64,000 bases of DNA, taken from Zeus faber. Lineage: Eukaryota; Chordata; Actinopteri; Zeiformes; Zeidae. The position numbers and the translations under genes were made by a program. Of this stretch, positions 1-10,735 are shown in pieces (position 1 is the first letter of the stretch; the number at the start of each line of letters is the position of its first letter). Below the pieces are notes generated by a model, which did no database searches, had not been told where the DNA came from, and was given only the letters and a program-made list of their open reading frames with translations. Location of the stretch: positions 1,369,399 through 1,433,398 of the forward strand of contig OY482849.1 in the NCBI GenBank assembly GCA_960531495.1. The letters run 5' to 3'.

Positions 1-1478
1 TCTCAAATTGAGATACAACTGAATATGCCACAAGCGGGTCACCAGCCGGTGACCTCTGTGCAGAGCCGTCCACAAAAAGTTCCATATCATAATATACAAA
101 AGCTTCAGTAGCAAGATCTGGGCGGGGCTAAACCATAATGGCTATCGCCGCCAAACAATCATGTGGATCCCCATCGTCAGCAGTGAGGAGAAGAGTGGCT
201 GCATTAAGAATGGTGCATCATTTCAAGGTGACATGGGGAAGCGAGAGCAGCACATGATGATGGAGAGTTGTTGGTGGAGAGAAATGAGCTGTTTTGCTTT
301 GTAGCAAGAAAGAGGCTACAGCATGTGGTACCAAAACAGTAAGTGGACGGTAGGCCACAAGAGAGGCAGATGCAGCCACTGCCATAGATGCAGCACTTAC
401 CGCACTCATACAAGCAGGTAACCCGCTTGCCACGGCACCAAGTTTCTGAGAATAATATGCAACAGGACGTAATTTATCTCCATGGGATTGCAACAATACA
501 GCAGACATAAAACCATCCTTCTCATCCACTGTCAGAGTGAAAGGGCACGTCATATCTGGTAAGCCCAAACATGGGGCAGATGTAAGAGCTTGTTTAAGAG
601 CAACAAAGCTTTCCTCGGCCTCAGGGCTCCAATCAACCTGATCCGACAATGACAACCCCTTCCTATGAGCCAAGAGCGACAATAACCACAGCAACCTAAA
701 AAAGACATCACCTGCCTTATAGTCTTTGGTTTGGGTATTTTCAAAATGGCGGCAACTCTCGAGTTGCCTTGGGTGCGACCCTGTGATGAAATGTCATGAC
801 CAAGATAATGAACGTTCTCTTCTGCCAGTTCTAGTTTTGTTTTAGAAACCTTGTGACCATTTTCGGCCAAATAGTTTAGGAGGGCCCGCGTATCTGCGAC
901 ACATGATTATTCATCCAACGAGCAGATCAGTAAATAATCTACATATTGGATCAATGTGCTGCCATTCGGAAATTCAAAACCAGCTAAATTCTCACCTAGT
1001 GCAGCGGAGAACACTGCTGGGGACTCCGCATGTCCTTGTGGCATGCGAGTCCATGTGTAACATTTCCCTTGAAAAGTGAAGGCGAAGAAAAATTGTGAGT
1101 TGTCGTCTATTGGGATGCTAAAAGAAGCATTTGCAAGGTCAATAACAGTGAAAAATTTTGATGTACCAGGGACTTGAGACAAAATCGAAGTGGGATTGGG
1201 AACAACAGGTGCTCTGTGGTGAACCGCGTCATTTACAGCGCGCAAATCCTGAACAAAACGCCACGAGACTCCATCCGCCTTCTTAACAGGCAGTATCGGC
1301 GCGTTGCATGGAGATGAGAGACACGGTACAACAATGCTTCTAAGAGTGATTCAAACACTGGCGTTATACCTAACACAGCGTCTGGTCACAATGGATATTG
1401 TAGTTTATGTGGTGTGATTATGAGGGGAGTTGCCCCCTTCATTTGTCCAACATCATATTTGGTTTTGGTCCAGAGTAT
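1..1478 (-). pseudogene. ERV-A pol remnant: reverse transcriptase and start of RNase H
   Basis: Reading leftwards on the minus strand, broken frames give a retroviral RT: fingers/palm near 1245-907 (motifs HHRAPVVPNP, FTVIDLANASFSIP, MPQGHAESPAVF), thumb near 870-690 (LGHDISSQG, SFLGCCGYCR) and connection near 690-218 (WSPEAEESFVALKQAL). RNase H begins at about 95-1 (LFVDGSA, with the first catalytic Asp) and is cut by the window edge. RT would copy genomic RNA and RNase H would degrade the RNA strand. The polymerase box reads QYVDYLLI: the second Asp of YVDD is a Tyr codon at 934-936, so the enzyme would be dead even without the frameshifts. The remnant is continuous with the linker, protease and gag pieces to its right, so it is one decayed provirus. 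Confidence 0.85.
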
Positions 1479-1492
1479 CTCTGGCACCCCCT

Positions 1493-2107
1493 CTAATGCG
1501 GGGTGTTTCTCAGCATTAAAATTTGCAAAAATCCCTGTTGCATTTGCTTTTGTCGTAACAACAGGGACGAGATGGATTGATCGTACACCTGTAAAGGTTG
1601 ATTGATATCACTTTTTGGGTTATATTGACTCCCGTCAGGATGCACCTGCCAATCTGTTATGCTAGCACATTTTGCAACCCAAGGGCCAATAGATTGCCAA
1701 GATGAATTTGATAATTTTGCCAACGACACATGCGGAAGGGATCCATAAACATCATAGCAAGCATCCTGTGTAGGGGTCAATTGGACCGTTAATGCACAAT
1801 ATTGTGGTGAGCAGAGTTTTCCTTTTCCTGTTAACAATTGACATGCACGACTATCCCTAAACCATATTTTTTCAAATTTGTTATCTTTCCCTTCACTGTT
1901 AATCCTAACAGTACAATGCAGTTCGGAGGGATCCATAAAATCACCGTTGTGTTTCCACAATTCCTGAGCTTTCCTTATTAATTCACCACTAATAGAACGT
2001 GGACCGCCTTGCTGTAAATCACATGCACACATAAGCTGGTGTTCCGAGGTCATGTTGGACCATAGAACATTCTGCATCCTTTCTAACACGCGAGATTTTA
2101 AGCCCAC
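1493..2107 (-). pseudogene. ERV-A PR-RT linker domain with 2H-phosphoesterase-like motifs
   Basis: This is an open stretch of about 200 codons between protease and RT. It is not a classical retroviral domain. It contains LHCTV (His codon 1916-1918, Thr 1910-1912) and LPHVSLAK (His 1730-1732, Ser 1724-1726), 62 codons apart, followed by IGPWVAKCASITDW. ERV-B has the same motif order at the same place in pol, and the C-terminal part survives in ERV-C. A paired His-x-Thr/Ser signature is the hallmark of 2H phosphoesterases (LigT/AKAP7-like superfamily). Assigning this domain to that superfamily is inference from motifs and spacing only. The segment overlaps the downstream end of the protease frame. 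Alternatively it is a lineage-specific Pol spacer of other function. Confidence 0.55.
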
Positions 2108-2609
2108 TTTTTGTACACTCGATGACGATGCCTAACAAACACCTTAGTTCTCGGCCACACAGGTGAACAGGGCAGCAGTTGGAGAGTATGAAACTGTGAC
2201 GGAATGTCATAGTGTGAGCTTCATCTTCATTGTCCACTACTTCCAAGGGTACAGTGAAACTTTCCATCAATCTCAGTCCTGCTGCTCCCATGACAGCCGT
2301 CGAGCGTCCCGATAATGGTGGATTTGATTTAAGTTTATTAGCGCGTAACACTGAGTACCTTGCACCGAAGTCAATGAGGAATGGTATTGGCTCACCATTT
2401 ATCTGGAGGATGATGGTCGGTCGTTTATCGGCTGGGGACGGAAGCTGAGAGAAAATGGGGAGGATGAATGTATCATCTAAATCAAGATCAACTGAGGCAT
2501 CTGGAGGAGGAGCGTCTATGTCGGGGCTGGGTTCATTGTCTTTTCTCAACCCATCCCCTCGACACCGTCTTTGTTGATGGCGTCCTTCCTTGGTACCTGC
2601 CACGCCCAC
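2108..2609 (-). pseudogene. ERV-A aspartic protease remnant
   Basis: The minus-strand frame encodes a retropepsin-like domain. It shows a beta-strand/flap context (PTIILQINGEPIPFLID), the active-site region DFGARYSVL where DTGA or DSGA is expected, and the C-terminal CGRELRCLLGI matching the retroviral GRDLL-type helix. Retropepsins act as dimers and cleave Gag and Pol. The Phe in place of Thr/Ser next to the catalytic Asp suggests loss of activity. An acidic stretch (PPPDASVDLDLDD) precedes the domain. It lies between the gag remnant on the right and the linker on the left, as expected for gag-pro-pol. Confidence 0.75.
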
Positions 2610-2689
2610 CTTGTCCGTTCCCTTGGGGAAAACGAACAGACACTTTGTCTTTGTTACAGTCGTTTGTTAGGACAGGAACGGGGCATAAT

Positions 2690-4176
2690 GTCCATGTTCA
2701 TTGCAGTAGTAGCATTGAACGTACGGTCAATGCCTTATACGGGTCCTCCTCGGCCTGATGCATTCTCTCGTCTGCCTGGTCTTCCTTGTCCTTGTCTCCT
2801 TCCACAACCTCGTTGGTTCTTCTCATAGAAAGACGGTTGAGCCATTTGCAAGTTGTCAGCAGCCATGATGCTGCGTACATGTTTTGCTGCTTTTTGTTAG
2901 TTATAGCAGGATATAGCATGAATCACGTGGCATTTAAATTCGGCAAGCCGAACGCCCTCGTACCCTATACATGTGGTGCAGGCCATCTTTCTGATCTGTG
3001 GGAGAAGACCTTCTGTAAGGGCATTCTTTAGTTGTTGCTCATATGGGCTATCAGCATCTCGTACAAGGCGTTCCAAGTAGTCGTCCAGGTTTTCATCTTC
3101 TTTTTCTCTACAAGATCTTATTTTGTCCCACATTATGATGGAGGGGTGGGTTGCAATAATTCGTCCTAGTACCTGTTCAAGTTGTAGCATACTGTATATG
3201 GAGAGCCAACAACGGGATCATAACCCACAGTGTCTTCCCATCCCGCATTTACGTCTTGCCATCCTAATCCTAACCCTTTCATGAAGATTTGGTGTAACTC
3301 ATATGATGTCGGACAGTGCTGTTGTACTAACCGTCGGGTGGCAGTTGTGTATCCTTCTCCATTTCCAGCAACTGCAGGAAGATCTCCGATCACCAGGGCC
3401 ATCTCTTGTACTTTCATGGCTGATAGACTAGGACTGGATTGCCACCGGCCTGGGGATTAGGACATTCTATCATAGAGAGAACAAGCTCTGTCTTTTCCAT
3501 CAGGCTAGAATGAACCATAGGGCACTGGAATATCAGTCCTAATTTGCTTCTGGTGTGGTGAGCAACAGGTGAAGAGTGTTTTTCGTCCTTCTTTCCATGT
3601 TCATTTTGGATGTCCTAGGGAGAAGATGAACAAGGATTCGGGGAAGACAGAATAGATAAATTGGTCGAACAGCCTTCGGAGGAGCAAGACTGTAGCTCAA
3701 GCACTGATGGATACAGAGATTCGTTCTCTTTAAGAAAGGAGGGGGCCATTGGATTTTGGGGCCCATCCTCCGGGACGTTTTGTAAAACCGGGGCTGGTAC
3801 TGGAATTTCAGCCTCTGGTTGTAAATAGGGTGGTGGGTGATCCTAGAGTGGATCAATCCTGTGTGGCCCCGGAACATTTACCATCTGATGAGTATCACCT
3901 TGTTTCTGTTTTGTCCCTCTATTTTGTGCTTCTCCAACCCATGTATCATACGCCATCCAATCTACCTTTATTTTACTCTTTGCCTTTTCATAACATTTCA
4001 AGTTTCTCCTTCAATCATCTGAGTTGATTTAAACTAAAACTGCCGTTATTTGGAAAACCTAGTTTTTCCCATCCTTGTAATTGTTGTACCGTGTCAATCC
4101 CAGGTTTGTCGACCATACATTTCGCCGGACCGATCCATTCCCTTCTTGGAGTGGTTTTTGCCCAGAATGCTCCCAT
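2690..4176 (-). pseudogene. ERV-A gag remnant (matrix, capsid, basic C-terminus)
   Basis: Gag starts at the ATG at 4176 with MGAFWAKTTP, a Gly2 N-myristoylation context typical of retroviral matrix. Downstream pieces are a proline/tyrosine-rich segment (HHPIYNQ, at about 3830), capsid-like frames at 3417-3166 (TSYELHQIFMKGLG) and 3190-2897 (VLGRIIATHPSIIMWDKI; ENLDDYLERLVRDAD; LKNALTEGLLPQIRK, the major-homology/C-terminal capsid region), and basic sequence near 2800-2700. I saw no intact CCHC knuckle. Several frameshifts break it. Gag would form the virion shell at the plasma membrane. Order and strand match the protease and pol to its left. Confidence 0.75.
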
Positions 4177-5207
4177 TTCAGCGTGCAAAATGATCCGGGT
4201 AAGATAGAGAGAGAACAAAAAGAAAGAGAAAAAATAGAAAGGTTACTATCACACATACAGATTTTGTATCTCCTAGTTATTTATAAAATAGGGGAAAAAT
4301 TGGACAAAATACTGAAAATTAACCTTTCAGTATCCTTTCCAGCAATTTACCAGATATGTTTAGATTTATCACACTACTATTTTGTTAGGGACTTATGTGT
4401 GTGCTAGTTTACCATGTCATGTACAACATTCATACACCTTACTGCGTTTCTGCATTCACTTGTTTCATTGTGATTTTTCACAGCCAAGTAGCTAGCATAC
4501 CTTACTGAAAAAAATCACTCCGAGCTCATTGCATTCATACGCGTTCCAGAGTGATCCATCGATTAGGTGTTCAAATGGTCCACACACCGATTGGATCACA
4601 AAGGACTCATGTGAAAGTGTATTCCTGATAATGGAGTAAATACAAAAGCAAACACAAACAAAACCTTCTTGGAATATCTGGCGAAAATTTAACAAAAAAC
4701 AATAGGAAGAGCAGTGAGCCAAACACACAATGGGCCGTTGAACTACGACTTCTCTCTTACTTATCCAAACTTCATAAGCCTAACTAAAATTTAAGCCCGG
4801 AAAATTGTACTACCAGTACCTCCAAAATAAAAGTCTAAGAAAACCCAAATAAGACTAATGATAATAAGAAGAAGAATAACTATGAGGATATGGATAAACA
4901 CAAAAAAACAGTAAATGAAGATTATTCTAATAATAATTGTTATTATTGTAGTTTATTTATATAACATGAGAGTTGTATTTCCAAAACCTGTGCCCCTTAC
5001 ACCTCAAGACCAACAGAAATGGCTGCCAAACTGTGTCCCGTACACCGCACGACCGACAGAAATGGCTCTCTCTTATTAGAATTTTTTTTTATTAGTTTTA
5101 ACAACACCAGACATTTATCACTTATTATCAACACTTCTACTAGGAGGAAACAATACTCTATAACATTATGTATTCAATAATGTCGACTGATTATTGAATA
5201 ACATAAA

Positions 5208-5283
<76 letters not shown>

Positions 5284-5646
5284 AACAACAAAAACCCACA
5301 ATCCTCTTGATCAATACAATATTGGCCACGTCCACGGTCCTCTATACCGATTATCCACTACCCTGTCCTAGTTGCACCGCACACAAACAGGCCATATCTC
5401 TATGTGAGGGGTGGGGTTTCTGAGTTAACAAAGAAGGTTACTCAGAGCTATTTTCTTACAAACCATAGCTTCTACTTCGATCTTCTCTGATCGGTACAAT
5501 ATCTCAGTTAGTCCTCACCTAAATTTGTTCGGGAATTTCGTGTTTTCTCTGCTGGATCTGCCTGTCATGTCCAGACAACTCCTTCTCGTATGTCTTTACG
5601 GTCGGTTCCTGCCTGCCATTGTGCACACAACCTGGGCATGAAAAAG
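4177..5646 (-). other. ERV-A untranslated leader and AT-rich interruption
   Basis: No coding sequence is recognised between the gag start and the putative primer-binding site. At about 4985-5070 an imperfect duplication of about 45 bp occurs: two segments each end in a shared GACAGAAATGGCT-like or CAACAGAAATGGCT-like run. The long (TA)n block lies in this stretch and probably expanded after insertion. Confidence 0.4.
5217..5276. repeat. (TA)n microsatellite preceded by poly(A)
   Basis: An A-run at about 5207 passes directly into about 30 uninterrupted TA dinucleotides. The poly(A)-to-TA transition suggests expansion from a retroposed A tail, but no element body was identified next to it. Confidence 0.95.
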
Positions 5647-5664
5647 GTCCTGGCCGTGATGCCA
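5647..5664 (-). other. Putative ERV-A primer-binding site
   Basis: On the minus strand an 18-nt segment starting TGGCATCACGGCC lies 4 nt after the LTR end ...TTTCACA. ERV-B has the same 4-nt spacing. I could not match it to a tRNA 3' end from memory, so the call rests on position and the leading TGG only. Confidence 0.35.
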
Positions 5665-5668
5665 AAAC

Positions 5669-6153
5669 TGTGAAAGAAATTCTTCTGCAAAGATCAGTGA
5701 GGTTAATCGGCCCGCTACAAGAAAACAACAACTGAGAATATTCAAGATATTTATGCTGCAGAATAAAGAGAAAGATTCAGTACTGCTCCAAAGCAGCACT
5801 CGGATCAATCTGATATAATTTCTGAAGACAGGAGGCTTTATACAAAAAAACAGGGTGTGGCTTGGGTCAGAGGTCTCCTACAAGTCCCCCCAACTGTCTC
5901 CCTGGGTGCCACCCCCAAACAATGAAATTAATAGGTACTTGTAACCTTGACCTGGCAGACACGGATTGCACAACAATGCACCTCTAGGCTTCCCTATTGA
6001 CTTTCTTCATCTCCATAGAAGGTAAACAGAGCCAAATGTGATCTGATTCTTTCATGTTAGAATTGACATTGTAGCAAAAACATTTCTCTTTACATAAACT
6101 CTGGGGGGTTCTATATTAGTTGTTCTAATTATCTCTGTGGGTTCCTCCTGACA
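5669..6153 (-). repeat. Putative ERV-A 5' LTR
   Basis: In minus orientation the block runs from TGTCAGGAGG (at 6153) to TTTCACA (at 5669), so it has TG...CA ends. It contains a TATAAAG box at about 5831-5838 and a hairpin-prone R-like region (GAGTGCTGC...GCAGTACT) about 35 nt further on. It lies upstream of the myristoylated gag start with a leader of about 1.5 kb. The other ERV-A LTR lies outside the window, so the boundaries are unconfirmed. Confidence 0.5.
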
Positions 6154-7168
6154 CTCCACCCACTCCAGGTGGTTCGTATGTAGTCTTTAAGCTAAATCAC
6201 AGACACACAACTTGTTTTACCGTTATAATAACAATATTTACAAGCCCTTTTAACTTTTACACTTTTCTTGGCCAAGTGTTGCCACCTAAGGCTCTCTAGC
6301 GTTTAATTGCCTTTCCCTTTGGCAATTCTTAAACTCAATCAACTTCCTGTCCGCTTGGTCCTCTCCTGCAATTGGATGCTGCAACGGCACAGGACGAAGA
6401 GCGGTATCCACGGTAGTTGTGCCGGCTTAAGTTATTTTTTAACTTTATCTTCTACCCTTCTGGCTTCCTTTCTAGATGCACTTCTTCAACACTAGAAGGA
6501 CTTGTGTAATTACTTTGTGACGACCCCCTGGACAAGCTGTACGTTTACCCACATCCTGGCTCTGCTCAGTCTCAGAGCAATTATAACATACACGCCGTTG
6601 TCTCTTACAAGACCTGAGAAACGAATACCTGATAACAAATCCCTGAACACCACTCTATTTTCAATAAACACAATAAGCTTGCCAATAGATTTCATAAAAA
6701 AACCCCACAACAAACCTTTCCTCTCAGTGCTGTAACTATGACTAACATACTACAGACGTGCTGTTTTTACACCTTCTCCCTATTGTTCTTCTGTGCATTA
6801 GGCACGGTTAGTGTTAGCCAAACCAATCCTCCAGCATACACAAGACAAACCACAGATTAGCCGATCATAGCAATGTTCAACAGAAGATCATTCTTACTTT
6901 CCACACGTTTTTTAATAACCCATATGTACATAAATAATTCCCATCGGCCTCTATTTTAGTTCCTTTTTCTGATTCAGTTATAATTATAGAAATCTTTAAA
7001 CTAGGTCAATAATGTGCTCGTTGAAGAAGAGACTTTTCAGATACCTGCAACACAGGTGGAGTCATGCACTCAGACTTTGACCGAATTTGCAGAAGAAAAA
7101 GGCTCTGCTTACCTTTGAATTTGGTGGCCAGTTGTGTCTCTGTGCAGGCTGGTCCCCCACAGGTGCCC
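6154..7168. other. Non-coding stretch between two retroviral LTR remnants
   Basis: No protein-coding frame is recognised. On the minus strand, immediately after the tRNA-Arg PBS, the sequence reads through a good splice-donor consensus (AAAG|GTAAGC at about 7105-7114). The right part may therefore be the leader of a second, otherwise deleted provirus. Confidence 0.4.
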
Positions 7169-7186
7169 CTCCTGGCTGGCTCGCCA
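7169..7186 (-). other. Primer-binding site complementary to tRNA-Arg
   Basis: The plus strand reads CTCCTGGCTGGCTCGCCA. To my knowledge this is the 3' terminus of vertebrate tRNA-Arg (ACG type) including CCA. On the minus strand it is a standard 18-nt PBS starting TGG, separated by AT from an LTR end ...TTGTGACA at 7189. It marks the 5' LTR/leader junction of a provirus different from ERV-A (other PBS) and ERV-B (tRNA-Leu). Confidence 0.7.
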
Positions 7187-7188
7187 AT

Positions 7189-7560
7189 TGTCACAAGAAG
7201 GTCCAGACCTGGGCCAGTAAAATGTCTGGATCTCTGGACGACACTTCTATCTGTTCTGGCCTGACGTGAAAGGCTTGTGTATCTGAAAGTCAGGTACAGC
7301 AATAAACAGTGAGTGGGCTAGGAACTAGGCTAGGAACCAGTCACAGTCTTGTGGGATATCGCCCAGTGAACCAATCACAGCCTTTAGGACACCCATTTTT
7401 CCAGGGAATTCTCCAGGGACCCTGAAATAATGGTGTCTGCGTCCGGGCATGTTCTGCAGGGTCATTGTTTGTCTTGCCCTTCTCTTGACACCAGTATTTT
7501 TGGGGTTTACATTGTACAGTTCTTTAAATGTACAATGTAAACCCCTATAATGTAAACTGT
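7189..7560 (-). repeat. LTR remnant upstream of the tRNA-Arg PBS (outer end uncertain)
   Basis: The right-hand neighbour of the PBS ends in CA on the minus strand, as an LTR should. It holds CCAAT-like elements (for example GTGAACCAATCAC at about 7354-7366 on plus). No second LTR copy or clear TG start was found, so the outer end is a guess. Confidence 0.4.
7502..7545. repeat. Perfect 17-bp inverted repeat (hairpin)
   Basis: The arms at 7502-7518 and 7529-7545 are perfect reverse complements (GGGGTTTACATTGTACA on the left). The loop is 10 nt (GTTCTTTAAA). A third partial copy, AATGTAAAC, follows at 7549-7557. Confidence 0.9.
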
Positions 7561-7724
7561 TCGTGGGTGCAAGGCTTAAATCTACATATCATTAGGTTTT
7601 CTGGTTACAGTATATGGGGTTTTAAGTTGGTTTCATGGATTGAAGTTTGAGAGTACATGGATCCTAGTATATGGATTTTTTTGGCTTAATGTAGTTGTCA
7701 GTAGATCTTTGTCATGTGGGTTCA

Positions 7725-7815
7725 TTCAAGATTCAAGATTTCAAGATTCAAGAGGTTTATTCGTCACATACATGTACATACTTTCATACATATATGCAGT
7801 GAAATGTAATGCAAA
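7725..7815 (-). mobile_element. Rex1/Babar-type LINE 3' tail (severely 5'-truncated)
   Basis: In minus orientation it reads ...ATTACATTTCACTGCAT...GTGACGAATAAACCTCTTGAATCTTGAA and ends in a short TTGAATC repeat, the usual Rex1/Babar terminus. The same tail closes the Rex1 copy at 42019 and occurs again at 49137-49201. Confidence 0.7.
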
Positions 7816-7829
7816 ACATGCAAACATAT

Positions 7830-8900
7830 ATGAGTGATTGTCCGGCCGCTTATGGCTTGCTTGGATATGTCAGTCCTCTGTCCACAAATGGTTTTCTCGA
7901 TATGTCGGCCCAGCAAGACTCTTGTTCTGCAGGTCATGTGGAGGTTGTTCTGAGGGCCATGTGGTTTATATGTGATTTCCCAGTCTCTTGTCTGCTATTG
8001 ACTTTCTGAAAAGTCAATGAAAGTGGTAGAAAACGGTCGAGGTAGGAGTCAAGAAAGATCAAGAATATGGAAGTGGTGTATACTGTCTGGAAGGTTTTGC
8101 TGTGTTTAAGGGTGAAAACGAGGAACCCCTGATTATGGACATAGATTTGGGAAAGGCTGTGGTGATGATGAGGGTCATAAGAGGAGGGGGATGAGGTGGC
8201 TCAGATCATTGGAGGAAACCGAAGAAAGCCAAGAGAAACTGGATTCCAAGGTCCTGTCTATGTGGGGTGAGAGGTAGCCCATAGGAAGGAGCAGAGAGCG
8301 CTTGGGAGAGAGTTGAGGTTCTTGTCATTGGAGCCCTTAGAGGAGCATGAGGATGTGGAAATGTCAAATGCGGAGCATGGAGGGCTTGTAGGAGGTTAAT
8401 GCTGCAGAGGTATGATTGATGCTGGTAGTGCGAAAAGCGAGGGAAGCATGTGTAATGAAATTAAAGATCATGTTGGGATCAAGAGAGGGTCCTTCTGTCC
8501 TTTCCAAGGAACGTGGTACTCCAAGCTCATTAGATTGTGGTGATGCCATGTCCGGGAGGAGATGATGATGGTGCCATAACCAATAAATTGTCTAGGAGAT
8601 GATCGATAATCATTAGGATCCAGCACAATGCTTAGGAGAGTGAGTAGAAGAAAATATTTTATGCTGCTCCAGCAACCAAAACCGAGGCATACACAAAAGT
8701 AATTACTGCCATTCCAAAGAACCCCAAAAGTCAGGATGGAGAGGCAGTACTTTTAAGGCATTGATGATGTCTGCTTTCCCAGCCAAGCGCCCGGTGAGAC
8801 TGATGAAAGAAATGGCCAAGTCAACTATGGAGTACAGCATGGAAAATTATGGATGATGGGGAAGGATGAAGGGATAGTGGAGGAGGGATGATGGAGGGAT
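7830..8900. other. No gene recognised
   Basis: This is G/A-rich DNA with short degenerate purine repeats (for example AGAAAGATCAAGAATATGG, and GGAGGGATGATGGAGGGATGAT at about 8881-8902). No convincing coding frame, RNA gene or element end was seen. Confidence 0.5.
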
Positions 8901-8903
8901 GAT

Positions 8904-9474
8904 TGTTCGGCCCACGGCCTCCCAGCACCACTAGAGGCCGTTCTTGACCCATCCGAGGCTCCGCCCTGAGACCAATTTCACACACCTGGGATCAATTACC
9001 TTCATCACCCACACTATTTATTCTCCAGCTCCCCAGTCACTCATTGCCAGACCCTCAACTAGCTTACCCAAGTTGTACTGCTACTGGCCTAGTTCCTAGT
9101 TCCTAGTTCCTAGCTCCTAGCTCCTAGCTCCTGTTCCTACTTTATGTCTCCTTGTTTCATCTTCCCCTAACCTGCTTGTCTCCTCTCGTCGACCAAGTCT
9201 GTCCATCCCTCTCCATCCAGCCCGGTTAACCTGCTTGTCTCCTCTCGTTGACCAAGTCTGTCCATCCCTCTCCATCCAGCCCGGTTCCCCGTCTCTCCAC
9301 CCGGATCCTGGACCCCACCTTCCTGGTCGTCATCATCCCTGCCCTGCCCTGCTCCATCCCTACCTGACCAGGCCCCCTCAGCTATCTCCACCGTGTGGTC
9401 TAATAAACATCCCTTGTCTGTCTCCCGTCTCTCTGTGTCGTGCATTTGGGTCCCTCCTAGCTCCGGTTGTACCA
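8904..9474 (+). mobile_element. Probable solo LTR of a Gypsy-like element
   Basis: The block starts TGTTCGGCCC and ends ...TTGTACCA. It has a TATTTATT box (about 9014), a polyadenylation signal (TAATAAACATCCC at about 9401) and a U5-like tail containing GTCGTGCATTTGGGTCC. A nearly identical tail (GTCTTGCATTTGGGTGC) occurs at about 12330. No internal genes follow. Inside are TTCCTAG(C)TCC repeats at about 9095-9135 and a 59-bp tandem duplication. The insertion appears to lie in a GGAGGGATGATGG-type purine repeat that resumes on the other side. Confidence 0.5.
9168..9285. repeat. Tandem duplication, 59-bp unit x2
   Basis: Units at 9168-9226 and 9227-9285 differ at one position by eye (CTCGTCGAC versus CTCGTTGAC). 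The near identity suggests a recent duplication inside the LTR-like block. Confidence 0.9.
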
Positions 9475-9599
9475 AGAGGGAGGAGGGATGGAGGGATGAT
9501 GGACTCTGTTGTGGCTGGGGATGTTGACTGGAGTTGTCAGGATTTTGTTCATGGATGTTGAGGAGGTTTGTGTATGTCTCTTCCCGGCAGTAGGTGGGT

Positions 9600-9790
9600 T
9601 GTCCTCGTCGTGAGGCTCATCGGTAGAATGTCCTCGTCGTCAGCTGGATTGGTGGGATGGGTGACCTTGTCATGACGGGCATTGGTGGGATGGTTAACCT
9701 CATCGTGAGGCAGATCGGTGGGATGTCCTCATCGTTAGGTCGATCAGTGGGATGGGTTTCCTTGTCGTGAGGCGTATCGGTGATCATCCC
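9600..9790. repeat. Degenerate VNTR
   Basis: About six diverged units of about 30 bp share the words ATCGGTGGGATG and TCCTCATCGT(G)AGG. No unit is identical to the next, which indicates an old array. Confidence 0.65.
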
Positions 9791-10389
9791 ACCTATCACA
9801 ATGAGAAAATACATGGGGACGTGAGTTGATTGTTGTGGTGGGGAGGCGGAGGATTGAGGGGGGAAAGGATAGAGCAGGAAGAAAAGATGGGGGGGAGGCT
9901 GTAACTCTGCTGGGGATGGCCGGCTCAGAGTGAAGCCAGCTGGTAATCCCTGTCCCCATGATAGGGTCTGCAGTTTCTACAGATCCAACTTCTTCAGTGA
10001 AACATTCCTGCTGCCTTGCTGGAGATCCAGGCTTCAGGGTCCTGCTTCACCTTGAAACCTGCTCATTGCTGCTATCAGCTATATTTATAATTATCATTAT
10101 ATTATTTGATATATGTACTTTAGGGTCAGAATGCAAATGGGGTTGGCGGACAAACAAAGCCACATGGCTACTTAACATACTGCTGAATGGGGCAATCACT
10201 GCTTTGTTCTTGTGTTTTGAGGAAATGTTGCACAGCGTCATCAACCCACAACTATTTTTGTTTTTAAAAAAGCTTTTATTTAACAGTAAGAAAAAACATG
10301 TTTTATTAAAGTGGAATTATTTTTAAGTTTAAAAGTACGGACAACACAACAAAATGTAGAGTCTATCAATAATATGAGTCTCGGAAAAT
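9791..10389. other. No gene recognised
   Basis: AT-richer sequence lacking element ends or a credible protein. Only short fortuitous open frames are present. Confidence 0.4.
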
Positions 10390-10670
10390 CTAAGTCTGAA
10401 ATCTGAAAATCTGCGAAACACCAGCCTCAACGGACTTCATCACGTCATCAACTTCTTCCGTTGTAACAACAATGGGCATATCGTTGGTCTCCTCCTGTGG
10501 TTCTTGAAGATATTCCGTTTCATCGTCTCATTCAGGTTGAAATCTGCTGTTTGAAATGTTCTCCAAGTTCGGGATAATATCAGATTCAGCAGTGCTGTTG
10601 TTCTCAGCGTCGCTGTCAGAGAACTGACTATCATCGCGGAAAATGAAGTGAAGTGAATGAAGTACACTGA
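10390..10670 (-). pseudogene. Acidic Ser/Asp-rich coding remnant, unidentified
   Basis: One minus-strand frame stays open for about 85 codons apart from a single TGA. It has a strongly acidic composition (RDDSQFSDSDAENNSTAESD, then DDETEYLQEPQEETNDMP). Such acidic N-termini are common in piggyBac-derived transposases and in some host nuclear proteins, but no catalytic part is visible. The SINE at 10736 and the LTR-like block at 11301 lie just upstream of it in minus orientation. A nearby ATG (ATGGATTACAAGAAG at about 11169-11183, minus) may be the old start, interrupted by the SINE. I cannot assign a function. Confidence 0.25.
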
Positions 10671-10735
10671 CTTAGAGCTATCACTGGTGAGATTATGATC
10701 CGCGATATGATTTAGACCTTACTCCACCCCATTCT

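Noticed and set aside
5647-5664. Assigning the ERV-A PBS to a specific tRNA
   Set aside because: The 18-nt sequence did not match any tRNA 3' end I could recall with confidence, so only position supports it.
7189-7560. Treating the tRNA-Arg LTR as the 5' LTR of ERV-A
   Set aside because: The leader would be about 3 kb long and a better LTR with TATA box lies at 5669-6153, closer to the myristoylated gag start.
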